DNA of 56,405 bases from a virus. The first letter of the stretch is position 1. Every line of letters starts with the position of its first letter. The notes under the pieces are model-generated. The model was not told where the DNA came from and did no database searches. It worked only from the letters and a program-made list of their open reading frames with translations. The stretch spans positions 1 to 56,405 of IMG/VR virus record IMGVR_UViG_3300017751_000019; one strand, 5' to 3'. The position numbers and the translations under genes were made by a program. Shown one piece after another: positions 47,061 through 55,124 of the stretch.

Positions 47061-48608
47061 TTAGCTACTTAAAATACTGATGGCTAATGTAATCTCCAGA
47101 GTATTAAGACTGCTTGCGTTCGTAATATCGAACCCAATCAGTTTTGACGATGAGGTTGAATCAATCTCTTGCGGCGTGGACAAGACGACCTCCAATCCTG
47201 AAGAGGTTACAGAGTGAGTCGAACCAACAGCCACACCATTCACCGTTATCTGAACAACACCTGTGCCAGATGCGCACTGCAAACTGATTGCATCAACCTG
47301 AATTTTTTGCCTGTAAACTCTTTTGATCGGGACGTTGCCGTTTGAGTTACTGCCAGCACTCTTTAAATATATGCTGTCAGATGCCAACACGGTGGGTAAC
47401 TGAGCCGCTGGTAATCGGCCAGTGCTATCCAGTGTTGCTACTCCGTTGGCCGCACCTTTCTGTGTAACCGGGACAACTGCGGTGTAATCAATATCCGCGT
47501 ATGCCAGAGCAGTACCTGTAGCGTTTACCTTTACAAACTGACCCGCATTCGCGGCGGCAAAGGTAGGTAGTGAGCTTTCTGGGGCAGTCTCTAGCCAAGC
47601 TGTTCCTGTATAAAACTTGAGTCGGTTAGGTGTACCTGAAGTATCCATCCACAAGTCACCGCTCGCTGGCGTTGATGGTGTGGACGAACTAACAGTGAGC
47701 TTAGCTGCTGTTGCAATATGAGCCACAAGGCCAGCGACTTTTGCTTGGGTAATATCCCCATCAGCTATTTGCAAATTGCTGTAGAGAATCTTTCCTGTAG
47801 CTGTGTCAGTGAAGTTAGCTTCTGTCATTAGGCCAGTGACTACGTTAGTCTCTGTGCTCTCAACAGTAATGATGGATACGACATTGCCGGAAGCTACTGT
47901 GCTAGTAAATGTTACTGTGTCAGTTGCCGCGCTAGTCACATAATCATTTGCACCGCCTGATCTTTGCAGGATGCCGTTCTTGTATACCTGAAGAACTGTT
48001 GACTCATCGTGGACAAACGGGAATACAGTTTGGTTCGCCGTGGTCGTAATATCTGAACGAGTAAAGCCAGTGATGGCAGTTGCTCGTATTTTGTAGATGG
48101 TCACAACGGCCCCAGCAGACTGACCTGAGTTGAAGGTGACCGTGTTCGCTGCGCTACTCTTTTGATAGTCGGCTGACGCGCCTTCGACCTTGAGTACACC
48201 GCTAACATAAACCAGCAGTTCGTCCGAACTATCAAAAGCGTAGTTAAACACCGTTTGACTGCCAGTGGCCGTCGTGTCTTGTCTGCTGTAAAGAATCGGA
48301 GCACCAATCTCACTCACTACAGTGCCTGCCGCTCCACGGAGTTCGGCGAGGGTTGCTAGGTTTGCCCAGCCAGTGTCTTGAGATGTGTAGGTTCCTACGC
48401 GGTATTGCAGACCATTAGAGCTGTCATTACGTAGCTCGATTGGCCCCTGCCAAATTCCGTCAGCAGTGAACAGGGTAGAAAGAAGCTCACCGAGCGTCTT
48501 GTCACCTAGTTCAGCAGAGTTCAAGTAACGTATTACGTTCTCGAATTCCGCGTTTATGTTCTGTGATGCAACATAATTTTGTGAGTTTTGTTGTCTAAGC
48601 CGTGCCAT
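47061..48608 (-). CDS. Second tail fibre-like protein
   Basis: A 515-residue protein. Residues 28-70 (Y-L-N-S-A-E-L-G-D-K-T-L, Y-R-V-G-T) match the anchor region of the 673-residue fibre at 2905-4926. Residues about 105-260 hold two related beta units (T-V-F-N-Y-A-F-D-S-S and T-V-F-P-F-V-H-D-E-S, each followed by a Y-x-x-G-x-L segment). Then come P-A-S-G-D-L-W-M-D and a G-R-L-P-A-A-Q-L-P segment, common before fibre tips. The C-terminus is beta-rich. Confidence 0.78.
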   Translation of the reverse strand: MARLRQQNSQNYVASQNINAEFENVIRYLNSAELGDKTLGELLSTLFTADGIWQGPIELRNDSSNGLQYRVGTYTSQDTGWANLATLAELRGAAGTVVSEIGAPILYSRQDTTATGSQTVFNYAFDSSDELLVYVSGVLKVEGASADYQKSSAANTVTFNSGQSAGAVVTIYKIRATAITGFTRSDITTTANQTVFPFVHDESTVLQVYKNGILQRSGGANDYVTSAATDTVTFTSTVASGNVVSIITVESTETNVVTGLMTEANFTDTATGKILYSNLQIADGDITQAKVAGLVAHIATAAKLTVSSSTPSTPASGDLWMDTSGTPNRLKFYTGTAWLETAPESSLPTFAAANAGQFVKVNATGTALAYADIDYTAVVPVTQKGAANGVATLDSTGRLPAAQLPTVLASDSIYLKSAGSNSNGNVPIKRVYRQKIQVDAISLQCASGTGVVQITVNGVAVGSTHSVTSSGLEVVLSTPQEIDSTSSSKLIGFDITNASSLNTLEITLAISILSS

Positions 48609-48609
48609 T

Positions 48610-50097
48610 TTACTTCCTCAGTATCACGCCAATGCCAATAATTCTGCATAACCCCTTACCATTTATGGTCAATCGGTACTGGGCAGCTCTGTATCGCATC
48701 TCTAGTTTTCTTTCGTATTGACGTGATAATGGGACATCAGGGAAGTAGTTGTCGTCCGCGCTATCGCTAATCTCGAATGACAAACTCCCTATCGTTCTAC
48801 CCACGTCATCTATTACCTCTAGCGTCGCGCTACCTGATCCATCTGCTTGAATGATCAGAGAGTTCACTGTCTTTGTCTCAGTGAAACTGCCGTGCCAGAG
48901 AACGGGTGTCGTGACGACCATCTCTGGATGGACGTCACTTTCTTCCTCAATTTTGGCTATATCGTAAATGCCGCCAGAGCTTCCATAGACAAGTCGTCCG
49001 CCTTGGAATGATCCGCATCTTGCGTTCAGGAATGTTCCTTCCGACCATTTGGGCTTGCCTTCAGGGGTTACTGTCAGCGTTAAGCGTTTAGACAGAACGC
49101 CGCCTTTTTGAGGAAAGAATATGTGGTACTGACTCATGTCAGGATCATAGGTTGCGGTAATGTCTTCAGGAGACTCGACACTCGCGATTAACTCGCGATA
49201 CTTAATGTCTATCTTTTCTGATAGCTCTGTTCCCTCGATGGTTATACCGTTGTCCACGGATCGACGAAGACTGTGGACGCCAGATCGAGAGCAGAACAAG
49301 ATGTCGCTACCTGCACGAGTTATGGTCGCATGGCTCACGCAACCTACGTTGATACTTGCCTTATCATCGAGCGCCCATAAATCAATGTTGGCGTCTATGG
49401 CGTAGATAAGTACTCGGTCAGAGGTGAAAACCGCCAAGCGAGTTTGCTCAAACTTAGCCAGACCAGTGATCACTTCTGATGTGCCTAATTGGTTTGATAC
49501 GTCTATCGCGCCAGCACGTAGTACGCTATTACTGTCAAGCGGCTCGTCCCCGGGGAATATTCCATCGTCGTCCACACGGGACAGAAATATCTGAGTCTCT
49601 CTGCCAGATACGCCTGCAACACAGAATCGCCTAGCAACAGATGCGGCGAAGGATGGTCTAAGCTCGTTTAGGTCTGGGCTTCCGTTTGGGGTGTACTTGA
49701 TACCGTCATACGAAATCGACTGAGAACCAGAGCTGAAGAAGTGAACCTTTCTGTTAAAGACCGCCGAAGTTACATTGGAGCCAGAAGGGAAAGCGTTCGT
49801 ATACCTGTGGTCGTCCTCGCTCACAAGGTTTATGCCTGCGCCATCCTGCTCTGCGTAAACAACATTTGCGGCAGAATAAAAATTGACGTTTAGGATTGGG
49901 TGCTCACCCTGAACTAACTTAGCTCCCGGGTCTCTGACTATCTGTCCCCGCCAATCACAGAACGCATTGGTTACCTGCGCAAGATGCTGGCCCTTGCCCG
50001 TATCTAGTGAGGTTGTGTCTCTGGAGACGTCGAGACCCTGAAAGCCGTCATAGCCAACAGTCTTGGTTTGAACTCCTGTTGGAGCTTTAGTCGCCAT
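48610..50097 (-). CDS. Tail nozzle/tubular protein B-like
   Basis: A 495-residue, almost all-beta protein with repeated blades (D-G-I-K-Y-T-P-N-G, V-F-T-S-D-R-V-L-I-Y-A-I, I-L-F-C-S-R-S-G-V-H-S-L), consistent with the propeller-like nozzle proteins of short-tailed phages. It opens with G-Y-D-G-F-Q-G-L-D-V-S-R-D, like other such proteins. It overlaps the adaptor-like gene by one base. Assignment is by fold impression, length and gene order. Confidence 0.7.
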   Translation of the reverse strand: MATKAPTGVQTKTVGYDGFQGLDVSRDTTSLDTGKGQHLAQVTNAFCDWRGQIVRDPGAKLVQGEHPILNVNFYSAANVVYAEQDGAGINLVSEDDHRYTNAFPSGSNVTSAVFNRKVHFFSSGSQSISYDGIKYTPNGSPDLNELRPSFAASVARRFCVAGVSGRETQIFLSRVDDDGIFPGDEPLDSNSVLRAGAIDVSNQLGTSEVITGLAKFEQTRLAVFTSDRVLIYAIDANIDLWALDDKASINVGCVSHATITRAGSDILFCSRSGVHSLRRSVDNGITIEGTELSEKIDIKYRELIASVESPEDITATYDPDMSQYHIFFPQKGGVLSKRLTLTVTPEGKPKWSEGTFLNARCGSFQGGRLVYGSSGGIYDIAKIEEESDVHPEMVVTTPVLWHGSFTETKTVNSLIIQADGSGSATLEVIDDVGRTIGSLSFEISDSADDNYFPDVPLSRQYERKLEMRYRAAQYRLTINGKGLCRIIGIGVILRK

Positions 50098-50564
50098 CAG
50101 TAGGTCACTGTTCCATTTATAGTGCTTGTGGACTTGGCTGTGTAGTTACGCTTATTAGTGCCGTTGTCCATGACACGCATCTGAATAGGTGTGTTTCCGT
50201 TCTTCAGTCGCCAGAGTTCTTGGCTGATCGTTCTGATAAAGAAGGAACCATACTGTTGTGACTTTTCAGATGCTTGTTGTGTCGCGTAGTGATAGAGCAA
50301 GCCAGCGATCATGATCGTGTCAGGAATAGGGCGGGTCTCACTCAGATGCTCATAGTAGTTGAGTTCGTTTGTTGCATCCCAGTAGGGGTGCATGCGCACT
50401 TCATCAATAACCATATTGGCAAACTCGATGAACATTAAGACCGCATCACCAGATAATGTCCCGGGCGAGAAGTCACCAAATCGGCGAACAGCTTGCATGG
50501 CCATCGTCTCAAGCGGTGAGTTCTTGTCGGCTACATGGGGATTGGTGTTGCTGGTCTCTGCCAT
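50097..50564 (-). CDS. Head-tail adaptor-like protein (tail tubular A-like)
   Basis: A 155-residue, mainly helical protein (A-V-L-M-F-I-E-F-A-N-M-V-I-D-E-V, I-A-G-L-L-Y-H-Y-A-T-Q-Q-A-S). Size, helical bundle and place directly before the nozzle-like protein fit the adaptor ring between portal and nozzle. No diagnostic motif, so assignment is contextual. Confidence 0.6.
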   Translation of the reverse strand: MAETSNTNPHVADKNSPLETMAMQAVRRFGDFSPGTLSGDAVLMFIEFANMVIDEVRMHPYWDATNELNYYEHLSETRPIPDTIMIAGLLYHYATQQASEKSQQYGSFFIRTISQELWRLKNGNTPIQMRVMDNGTNKRNYTAKSTSTINGTVTY

Positions 50565-50565
50565 C

Positions 50566-50820
50566 TTAGTCTACCTCTATGACTCGCCCTGTCTGAACGA
50601 AGTGGTGGCGACGAACAAACACTGCGTCCTCCTGAGAGAACTCCCAGACTAATCGTCCGCCGGGTTCTAGTGAGGCGTAGTTGTCGCGAATACTGAATTG
50701 AGTAGGCTCTATCTCTTTAGATTGAAACCAAACTGTCTCAGGAGCCTTCGGTGTAGCAGGAGCTTTTGCTTCAGCCTTAACTTTCTTCGCCTTTGGTTTA
50801 GCGGTTACTTTACTTTCCAT
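50566..50820 (-). CDS. Small head protein with Lys/Ala/Pro N-terminus
   Basis: An 84-residue protein. Residues 1-30 are a K/A/P-rich tail (K-P-K-A-K-K-V-K-A-E-A-K), then a compact beta domain (T-Q-F-S-I-R-D-N-Y-A-S-L, V-F-V-R-R-H-H-F-V). The start at 50820 uses GGAG 6 bases upstream. Genes in this position often encode head decoration or completion proteins; function is inferred only from order after the capsid gene. Confidence 0.6.
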   Translation of the reverse strand: MESKVTAKPKAKKVKAEAKAPATPKAPETVWFQSKEIEPTQFSIRDNYASLEPGGRLVWEFSQEDAVFVRRHHFVQTGRVIEVD

Positions 50821-50832
50821 TATCGTCTCCAT

Positions 50833-50863
50833 AAAAAAAGGGTAGCAGGTTGCCCTACTACCC
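50833..50863 (-). terminator. Terminator after the capsid gene
   Basis: Minus strand: ten-pair stem GGGTAGTAGG/CCTGCTACCC (one T-G pair) with GCAA loop, then seven T. It would reduce expression of downstream tail genes relative to capsid, a common late-operon arrangement. Confidence 0.9.
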
Positions 50864-50887
50864 CTAATTTACGCTTCAAGAAGCGAC

Positions 50888-50896
50888 TGGTCGTCC
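50888..50896 (-). promoter_or_regulatory. GGACGACCA word after the capsid gene
   Basis: Lies 3 bases beyond the capsid stop and just before the terminator. An AAGCG...CGCTT repeat overlaps it, so it may instead form part of the message 3' end. Confidence 0.35.
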
Positions 50897-50898
50897 GC

Positions 50899-52071
50899 TT
50901 ATGCGTTGCTTGACCAGTTCTTGATGTAGCAATGAGTCTTATCCTGAAGCATCTCCAGACCACACTCGGTCAGATACTCGTGGATAGAACCATCAACACC
51001 GTTGCCCTGACGGTTCTCATACAGAGCAGTATCACGACCTTCTAGGTGGCGGTACTTCAAGTATGGGAAGTCAACAACAATCATTGCGTTGTCCATGCCC
51101 GGAACCTGACGGAACTGCGGGTGGAGGTGAACCATAAGGTCACCAGCAAAAGTGTTATAGCGAGTCAGGTTCACACCGTATGCACCTTCAACACTCTCTG
51201 GACGCCAGCGAGACTTACCGAACTCCTGCAAGTGAGCAGCTACTTTGTAGCCAACAAATGCAATCTTCTCTCGTGAACCATACTTGAATACAGTCTTGAT
51301 GAGTTCTTCATCAAACTGAGCTTCGTTCATGGTGCCGTCGCCATCGATGTCGCTTGCAACGTCGATAACGCTTGAGATAGAAGTGGTAAGACCACCAGTG
51401 TAACGACGAGGAGCCGCAGAAGAAGCACTCTCTTCAGCTTTGATGCCGAACAACATAGCGCGTTCGATGTCGCTCATGTGAAGTTTCAGCGCCTTAGTCA
51501 TCGCTTCGTCTTCTTTATCGCCAGTACGCAGATAGGTTGACTTCAGAGTGTTAGACACACCGAAGGCAGTACGGAAAATCTGAGTGTAGTTAGACGCTAC
51601 AGTTGCATCAAACGAGATAGCCGTACCGACATCTTGGTTTTCAGCAGCAGCAAAGCCAGCTACAAACAGTGGTGCGTTGTCCGCGATTTGGTGAGCAGTT
51701 CCGCCGATGTTACGCACAACAGTTACAGTTGTAGCAGTAGTATCAGCAGAGACTCGCATCACTTCACCAGTCTGGCTGTTCACAAGGATAGCGCCAGCAA
51801 CGGCGTACTTGTTATCAGCAGAAGCATCTACAGTGATTGAAGTTGTGCTTGTTGAAGCAACAGCACCATTCACTTGCAGTTTGCGATCTGGCAGTTCGTC
51901 ACGAAAGTTCTTGTACTCAGGATCGTCAGTAGCTTCTGATGAACCCATAGAAAGCAGAGCGTTTAACGGTGCATTACCGTTTGGCTCTAGTAGCGTGAAT
52001 AATTCACGATAGTTTTTGGGGCGAAAGTCACTTGAGAACTCTCCAGTACCCCGTACACCTTGAATAGCCAT
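50899..52071 (-). CDS. Major capsid protein (DUF5309 type)
   Basis: A 390-residue protein. The C-terminal half has the pattern I associate with DUF5309/SU10-type capsid proteins: Y-T-G-G-L-T-T, F-K-Y-G-S-R-E-K-I-A-F-V-G, G-D-L-M-V-H-L-H-P-Q-F, G-R-D-T-A-L-Y-E-N-R-Q-G-N-G and L-T-E-C-G-L-E-M. Residues about 70-150 are beta-rich and may be an inserted domain. It follows the scaffold gene and is insulated by terminators on both sides, fitting very high expression. Codon use is even and the gene lacks GTGGAC words, unlike most others. Confidence 0.92.
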   Translation of the reverse strand: MAIQGVRGTGEFSSDFRPKNYRELFTLLEPNGNAPLNALLSMGSSEATDDPEYKNFRDELPDRKLQVNGAVASTSTTSITVDASADNKYAVAGAILVNSQTGEVMRVSADTTATTVTVVRNIGGTAHQIADNAPLFVAGFAAAENQDVGTAISFDATVASNYTQIFRTAFGVSNTLKSTYLRTGDKEDEAMTKALKLHMSDIERAMLFGIKAEESASSAAPRRYTGGLTTSISSVIDVASDIDGDGTMNEAQFDEELIKTVFKYGSREKIAFVGYKVAAHLQEFGKSRWRPESVEGAYGVNLTRYNTFAGDLMVHLHPQFRQVPGMDNAMIVVDFPYLKYRHLEGRDTALYENRQGNGVDGSIHEYLTECGLEMLQDKTHCYIKNWSSNA

Positions 52072-52249
52072 GATAAGTTTCCTCTTATAGGCAAAAGTTT
52101 ACGAAAATAGTTTGGTGAGTTACTGCGCCTTGTGAGGAATTACCGTCCCAAAAGGAATGTACTCGGGTATATCTGTGTTGCAAAAAGGGGCCGTAGCGCC
52201 TGTGATTTAATAATATGACTTATGGGATATACCCATCGTCCCTGTTTGC
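52072..52249 (-). promoter_or_regulatory. Long leader of the capsid gene
   Basis: About 180 bases between the scaffold terminator and the capsid ATG. It contains CAGGGACGA (52235-52244, a variant of the late word), an inverted repeat GGGTATATC/GATATACCC with about 45 bases between the arms, and CCTATAAGAGG close to the ATG. It probably holds the capsid promoter and a structured 5' leader. Confidence 0.5.
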
Positions 52250-52275
52250 AAAAAAAAGGCTCCCGATTGGGAGCC
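52250..52275 (-). terminator. Terminator after the scaffold gene
   Basis: Minus strand: GGCTCCC/GGGAGCC seven-pair stem with an AATC loop, then eight T. Confidence 0.92.
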
Positions 52276-52297
52276 CTTCCTGTGGTGCTTAGTGCTA

Positions 52298-53308
52298 CTA
52301 GCCTTTGTTCATCGCCGCAGAAGTTAAGCGGTCTAAGGTGGTTGCTTCAGGATTTGCAGAACCATCTGCTCCGCTACCCATAGGAGTCTGAGCTACAGTG
52401 CCAGTGAATGACTGTCTGCGTGCATTGATCTCTTTGAGTCGCTCCATCTCAGGAGAAGCCATGTTGTTTTTAAAATCGTTCATTACGTTAGCGGTCAAGC
52501 GGAGATCAACAAAGTCGTCCTCCGTGTATCCACGCTCGTAAGCAAAGATTCTAAAGTCTTCTGCCTGCTCATCCGATAAGCCAGTGGCTTGAGCCGCTTT
52601 ATCTAGGTTGTTGGCAATCGCTTGCTTGATAGCCTGACCCTTCATGTCTTGAGCTTCGAGACCTTGCTGAACAGCTTGGTTAGCGTTACCTTCGGATTGT
52701 CTCAGGACTTGACCTAGCATCTGCTGAAGCTGGGTCATGTTAGCGCCCATCTTGTTCATCATGTCAGCTTGCTCTCTGAATCCCGGTGGAAGCGAAACAG
52801 CGTTGTCTTCTTCCCATTGGGCCAGAGCATCCATTGACGTCTCAGCTTTGGCTTGGACGTTTGTCTTGCCGTCAGTGTCGCCCATCTGTGCATTCGTCTC
52901 GTTAGCCTTCAAGAGATTTAACAGTTGGCGTGCGGCGTCATCAGGACTTTTAGCAACACCGTTTTTGATTGCGGCTTCAACTACTCTGTTAAGGTTAGAG
53001 TTCTGAGCCTGCTTGTGATTGACATCACGGTAACGCTTAAAAGTTTCCGAGATTTGCTTCGGGCTCAGCTTTCGCATATCGCCGTCACCAAAGTCGATCT
53101 CGTAGAGAATCGCGTCTGCATCCATACGATCACCTTCTGTTTTTGGTGATCCGTCAGCAACAGCTTTCTCTTGGTCAGTGGGTACTTCAGGAGCTTTTTC
53201 AGCGGCCTGTTGAGGCACTGGTTGCTCTGGTACTTGTGGTTGGACACCCATTTGTTGCGATGCCACTCGGTCTATCATTGCACTTGGGTCTATCGGTTGG
53301 TCAGCCAT
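52298..53308 (-). CDS. Scaffold protein
   Basis: A 336-residue, highly charged, Gln/Ala-rich helical protein located directly before the major capsid gene. N-terminal P/Q/V-rich low-complexity region (residues 15-60), helical middle (M-T-Q-L-Q-Q-M-L-G-Q-V-L-R-Q), a C-terminal helix (R-L-K-E-I-N-A-R-R-Q). This is the usual profile of phage scaffolds, which guide capsid assembly and leave before or during packaging. Confidence 0.85.
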   Translation of the reverse strand: MADQPIDPSAMIDRVASQQMGVQPQVPEQPVPQQAAEKAPEVPTDQEKAVADGSPKTEGDRMDADAILYEIDFGDGDMRKLSPKQISETFKRYRDVNHKQAQNSNLNRVVEAAIKNGVAKSPDDAARQLLNLLKANETNAQMGDTDGKTNVQAKAETSMDALAQWEEDNAVSLPPGFREQADMMNKMGANMTQLQQMLGQVLRQSEGNANQAVQQGLEAQDMKGQAIKQAIANNLDKAAQATGLSDEQAEDFRIFAYERGYTEDDFVDLRLTANVMNDFKNNMASPEMERLKEINARRQSFTGTVAQTPMGSGADGSANPEATTLDRLTSAAMNKG

Positions 53309-53311
53309 TTC

Positions 53312-53632
53312 TTATTCCTCTCCCGGCCTTGGCGGGGATTTAGTTAGTATGTCGAAAGAAGCCTGAGCTTCGTCCGGCAGGTTTGCTGCCTCAAGTGCTA
53401 TGGCGCTCTCCAGATGTGCTGTGAGTCGCTCAGGTAGATCAAGAAGCTGTTTTGCGGCCCAGATTGAGCCACGACGAAAGTGCATCTCTTCAACTGACAT
53501 GTTTGCATTAGTTGCCATGCCAAGAGCTGCACCGACGATCTCTTTCTCCATGACCTCTTCGATGTAAGTCCATCCGCGAGAGGTCTTGAGTGTTGCTAGT
53601 CCCTTATGAAGGGTTTCATGTTTACGTGACAT
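53312..53632 (-). CDS. Unknown 106-residue helical protein
   Basis: A mostly helical protein (I-E-E-V-M-E-K-E-I-V-G-A-A-L-G-M-A, R-R-G-S-I-W-A-A-K-Q-L-L-D-L-P-E-R-L) ending 3 bases before the scaffold gene. The W-A-A-K-Q-L-L-D-L-P pattern occurs in small proteins before scaffolds in other podoviruses as I recall. Possibly head-assembly related. Confidence 0.6.
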   Translation of the reverse strand: MSRKHETLHKGLATLKTSRGWTYIEEVMEKEIVGAALGMATNANMSVEEMHFRRGSIWAAKQLLDLPERLTAHLESAIALEAANLPDEAQASFDILTKSPPRPGEE

Positions 53633-53651
53633 TTAATTAACCTTAGAGTTT

Positions 53652-53762
53652 TTACTTGCGGCCCTTACCTCTGCCGCCCATTACTGGCTTAAACTTTTTG
53701 CTCGCGCTGGGCTTCTTCTTACTTCCAGCGTTCTTAGTTACTCTCTTGCGTCCCATTGCCAT
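53652..53762 (-). CDS. Basic 36-residue microprotein
   Basis: A very small gene, almost all K, R, G and S (G-R-K-R-V-T-K-N-A-G-S-K-K-K, ending G-G-R-G-K-G-R-K). Its start overlaps the end of the 185-residue gene by 29 bases in another frame. Similar in character to the microproteins at 22.3-23 kb. It may bind DNA or act as a virion basic peptide. Confidence 0.5.
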   Translation of the reverse strand: MAMGRKRVTKNAGSKKKPSASKKFKPVMGGRGKGRK

Positions 53763-54291
53763 TGTCGTATTCCTCTCTTGCTAGTCTTCGTTTAAGTAGG
53801 TGCTCAATCTCTTCTGGGTGAGCACGTAGGTAGTACCTCTTAGCCTCAAGCTGTCTGCTTGCATCATCAAGCTCGGTTAGCCTCTGAATGAATATCAAGG
53901 CATAAGGCTCATCGACGAGAGGCGTACATTCCTCTTCATCATCTATAAATTCTGGGTCGGGGTCGTCCGGGTGAAAGCCAATAAACCAGAGGTTACGCCG
54001 GGAAAACTTTTTCTCGGAGTTCAGCCTGTCCAAGTCCTCGTGCATTTCTTTTGCTGTCATCGACGGGCTTAACTCGTAGTGGATGACAATGCTTTTGTCC
54101 TTGGGGAAATTTCTTGATGTTCTCTGTATGTTTGAGTAGCCCCAACCAAAACCGCTTTCAATGTCTACTTTGTCTGAGACAATAGCTTTCGATGCGTAAG
54201 GGCAGGCAGGCATACCAGAGAATTGAGGGTGGACGGTGGACAAAGCATTAACTGCCCAGACACGAAGTTCCTCGCGGATTAAATCTTTCAT
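53734..54291 (-). CDS. Unknown 185-residue protein
   Basis: An acidic protein with an alpha/beta core (S-I-V-I-H-Y-E-L-S-P-S-M-T-A-K-E-M, N-L-W-F-I-G-F-H-P-D-D-P-D-P-E-F-I) and a charged helical C-terminus. The F-H-P-D-D-P-D region could bind a metal, but no family is recognised. Overlaps the upstream membrane protein gene by 4 bases. Confidence 0.6.
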   Translation of the reverse strand: MKDLIREELRVWAVNALSTVHPQFSGMPACPYASKAIVSDKVDIESGFGWGYSNIQRTSRNFPKDKSIVIHYELSPSMTAKEMHEDLDRLNSEKKFSRRNLWFIGFHPDDPDPEFIDDEEECTPLVDEPYALIFIQRLTELDDASRQLEAKRYYLRAHPEEIEHLLKRRLAREEYDNGNGTQESN

Positions 54292-54542
54292 TCGCCTGTG
54301 GTGTAGACGTTTACTGCCAGAGCAGTGGCAATAGCGGCCAGAACAAGCGTTGTTAAAAACTTAGCGACTGTCTGGCCAACGGCCTTTTTTACTTCTCGCC
54401 ACCCATCGAGAAGGTCTCTCAGCTCATGTACGTCATGAATAGCTTCTTCATCAGAAAGGCCAACGTCGGCAAGCGCCTTCTTTGCGCCTTTCTCCGCTGC
54501 CGCTTCAAGCATTAACTTGAATTCTTCTGATTTTATATCCAT
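54288..54542 (-). CDS. Small membrane protein (DUF6127-like)
   Basis: An 84-residue protein: a helical cytosolic part (A-A-E-K-G-A-K-K-A-L-A-D-V-G-L) with an R-D-L-L-D-G-W-R-E-V-K-K amphipathic stretch, then a hydrophobic segment at about 60-80 (F-L-T-T-L-V-L-A-A-I-A-T-A-L-A-V). The layout resembles DUF6127 phage proteins, found near tail and lysis genes. Function unknown. Confidence 0.65.
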   Translation of the reverse strand: MDIKSEEFKLMLEAAAEKGAKKALADVGLSDEEAIHDVHELRDLLDGWREVKKAVGQTVAKFLTTLVLAAIATALAVNVYTTGE

Positions 54543-54578
54543 AGCAGATTGTCGCTTTAGGGTTACAGGGTTGTCGTC

Positions 54579-55124
54579 CTACTTTAATTGGGGGCCGATA
54601 AACCAAGTCACGATGCTGTGGCGTGTACCTGATGTAACGGGAGTCACTTGGTGCATTCTGAATGAGGGAAATACCAGTATTGATCCTTGCTCTTTAAATC
54701 CCTCTACAGTCTCCCCTTCACCGTCCTCGTTGATGAAGTGAAACTCTCCACCCTCATAGTCTTCGGGTTTGTTTAGCTGAATTACTATGCTCAATTTGCG
54801 CATACCGTCAGCGAGGGCGAAGGTATCCATGTGAGGCTTGTAGTGTTCGCCAATGCCATAGCGAGTGAATTGAATGCCGTCTTGTCCAGTAGCATCAAAC
54901 TGCCATGCTTGTTCGTTGGCCAGCTTGCCGTACATGTTTGTGATTGCGCTAATCCAGTGGATAGGTGGAACCCAGCCGACCTTTGAGCGACGAACATCCT
55001 CGTTGACTTCTCCGCCAGCAATACCGTCCTCCAGCTTCTGAGAGTTCCCGCAGTCTATGATGAGGTCGCAAAGACCCTTGTCTAACTCACCAGTCCAGAG
55101 CCAGTACTCAGGGTCTAGGATCAT
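54579..55124 (-). CDS. 2OG-Fe(II) oxygenase superfamily protein (4 of 4)
   Basis: A 181-residue PKHD-type dioxygenase. Iron ligands H98-M-D100 (H-Y-K-P-H-M-D) and H158 (R-M-H-Q-V), with R168 (G-T-R-H-S-I-V-T-W-F) for 2-oxoglutarate. Y-E-G-G-E-F-H-F (123-130) and G-S-I-L-V-F-P-S-F are typical strands. It sits in the late region beside genes of the duplicated cassette; phage PKHD enzymes are suspected to modify virion or host proteins. Overlaps the upstream gene by 4 bases. Confidence 0.88.
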   Translation of the reverse strand: MILDPEYWLWTGELDKGLCDLIIDCGNSQKLEDGIAGGEVNEDVRRSKVGWVPPIHWISAITNMYGKLANEQAWQFDATGQDGIQFTRYGIGEHYKPHMDTFALADGMRKLSIVIQLNKPEDYEGGEFHFINEDGEGETVEGFKEQGSILVFPSFRMHQVTPVTSGTRHSIVTWFIGPQLK

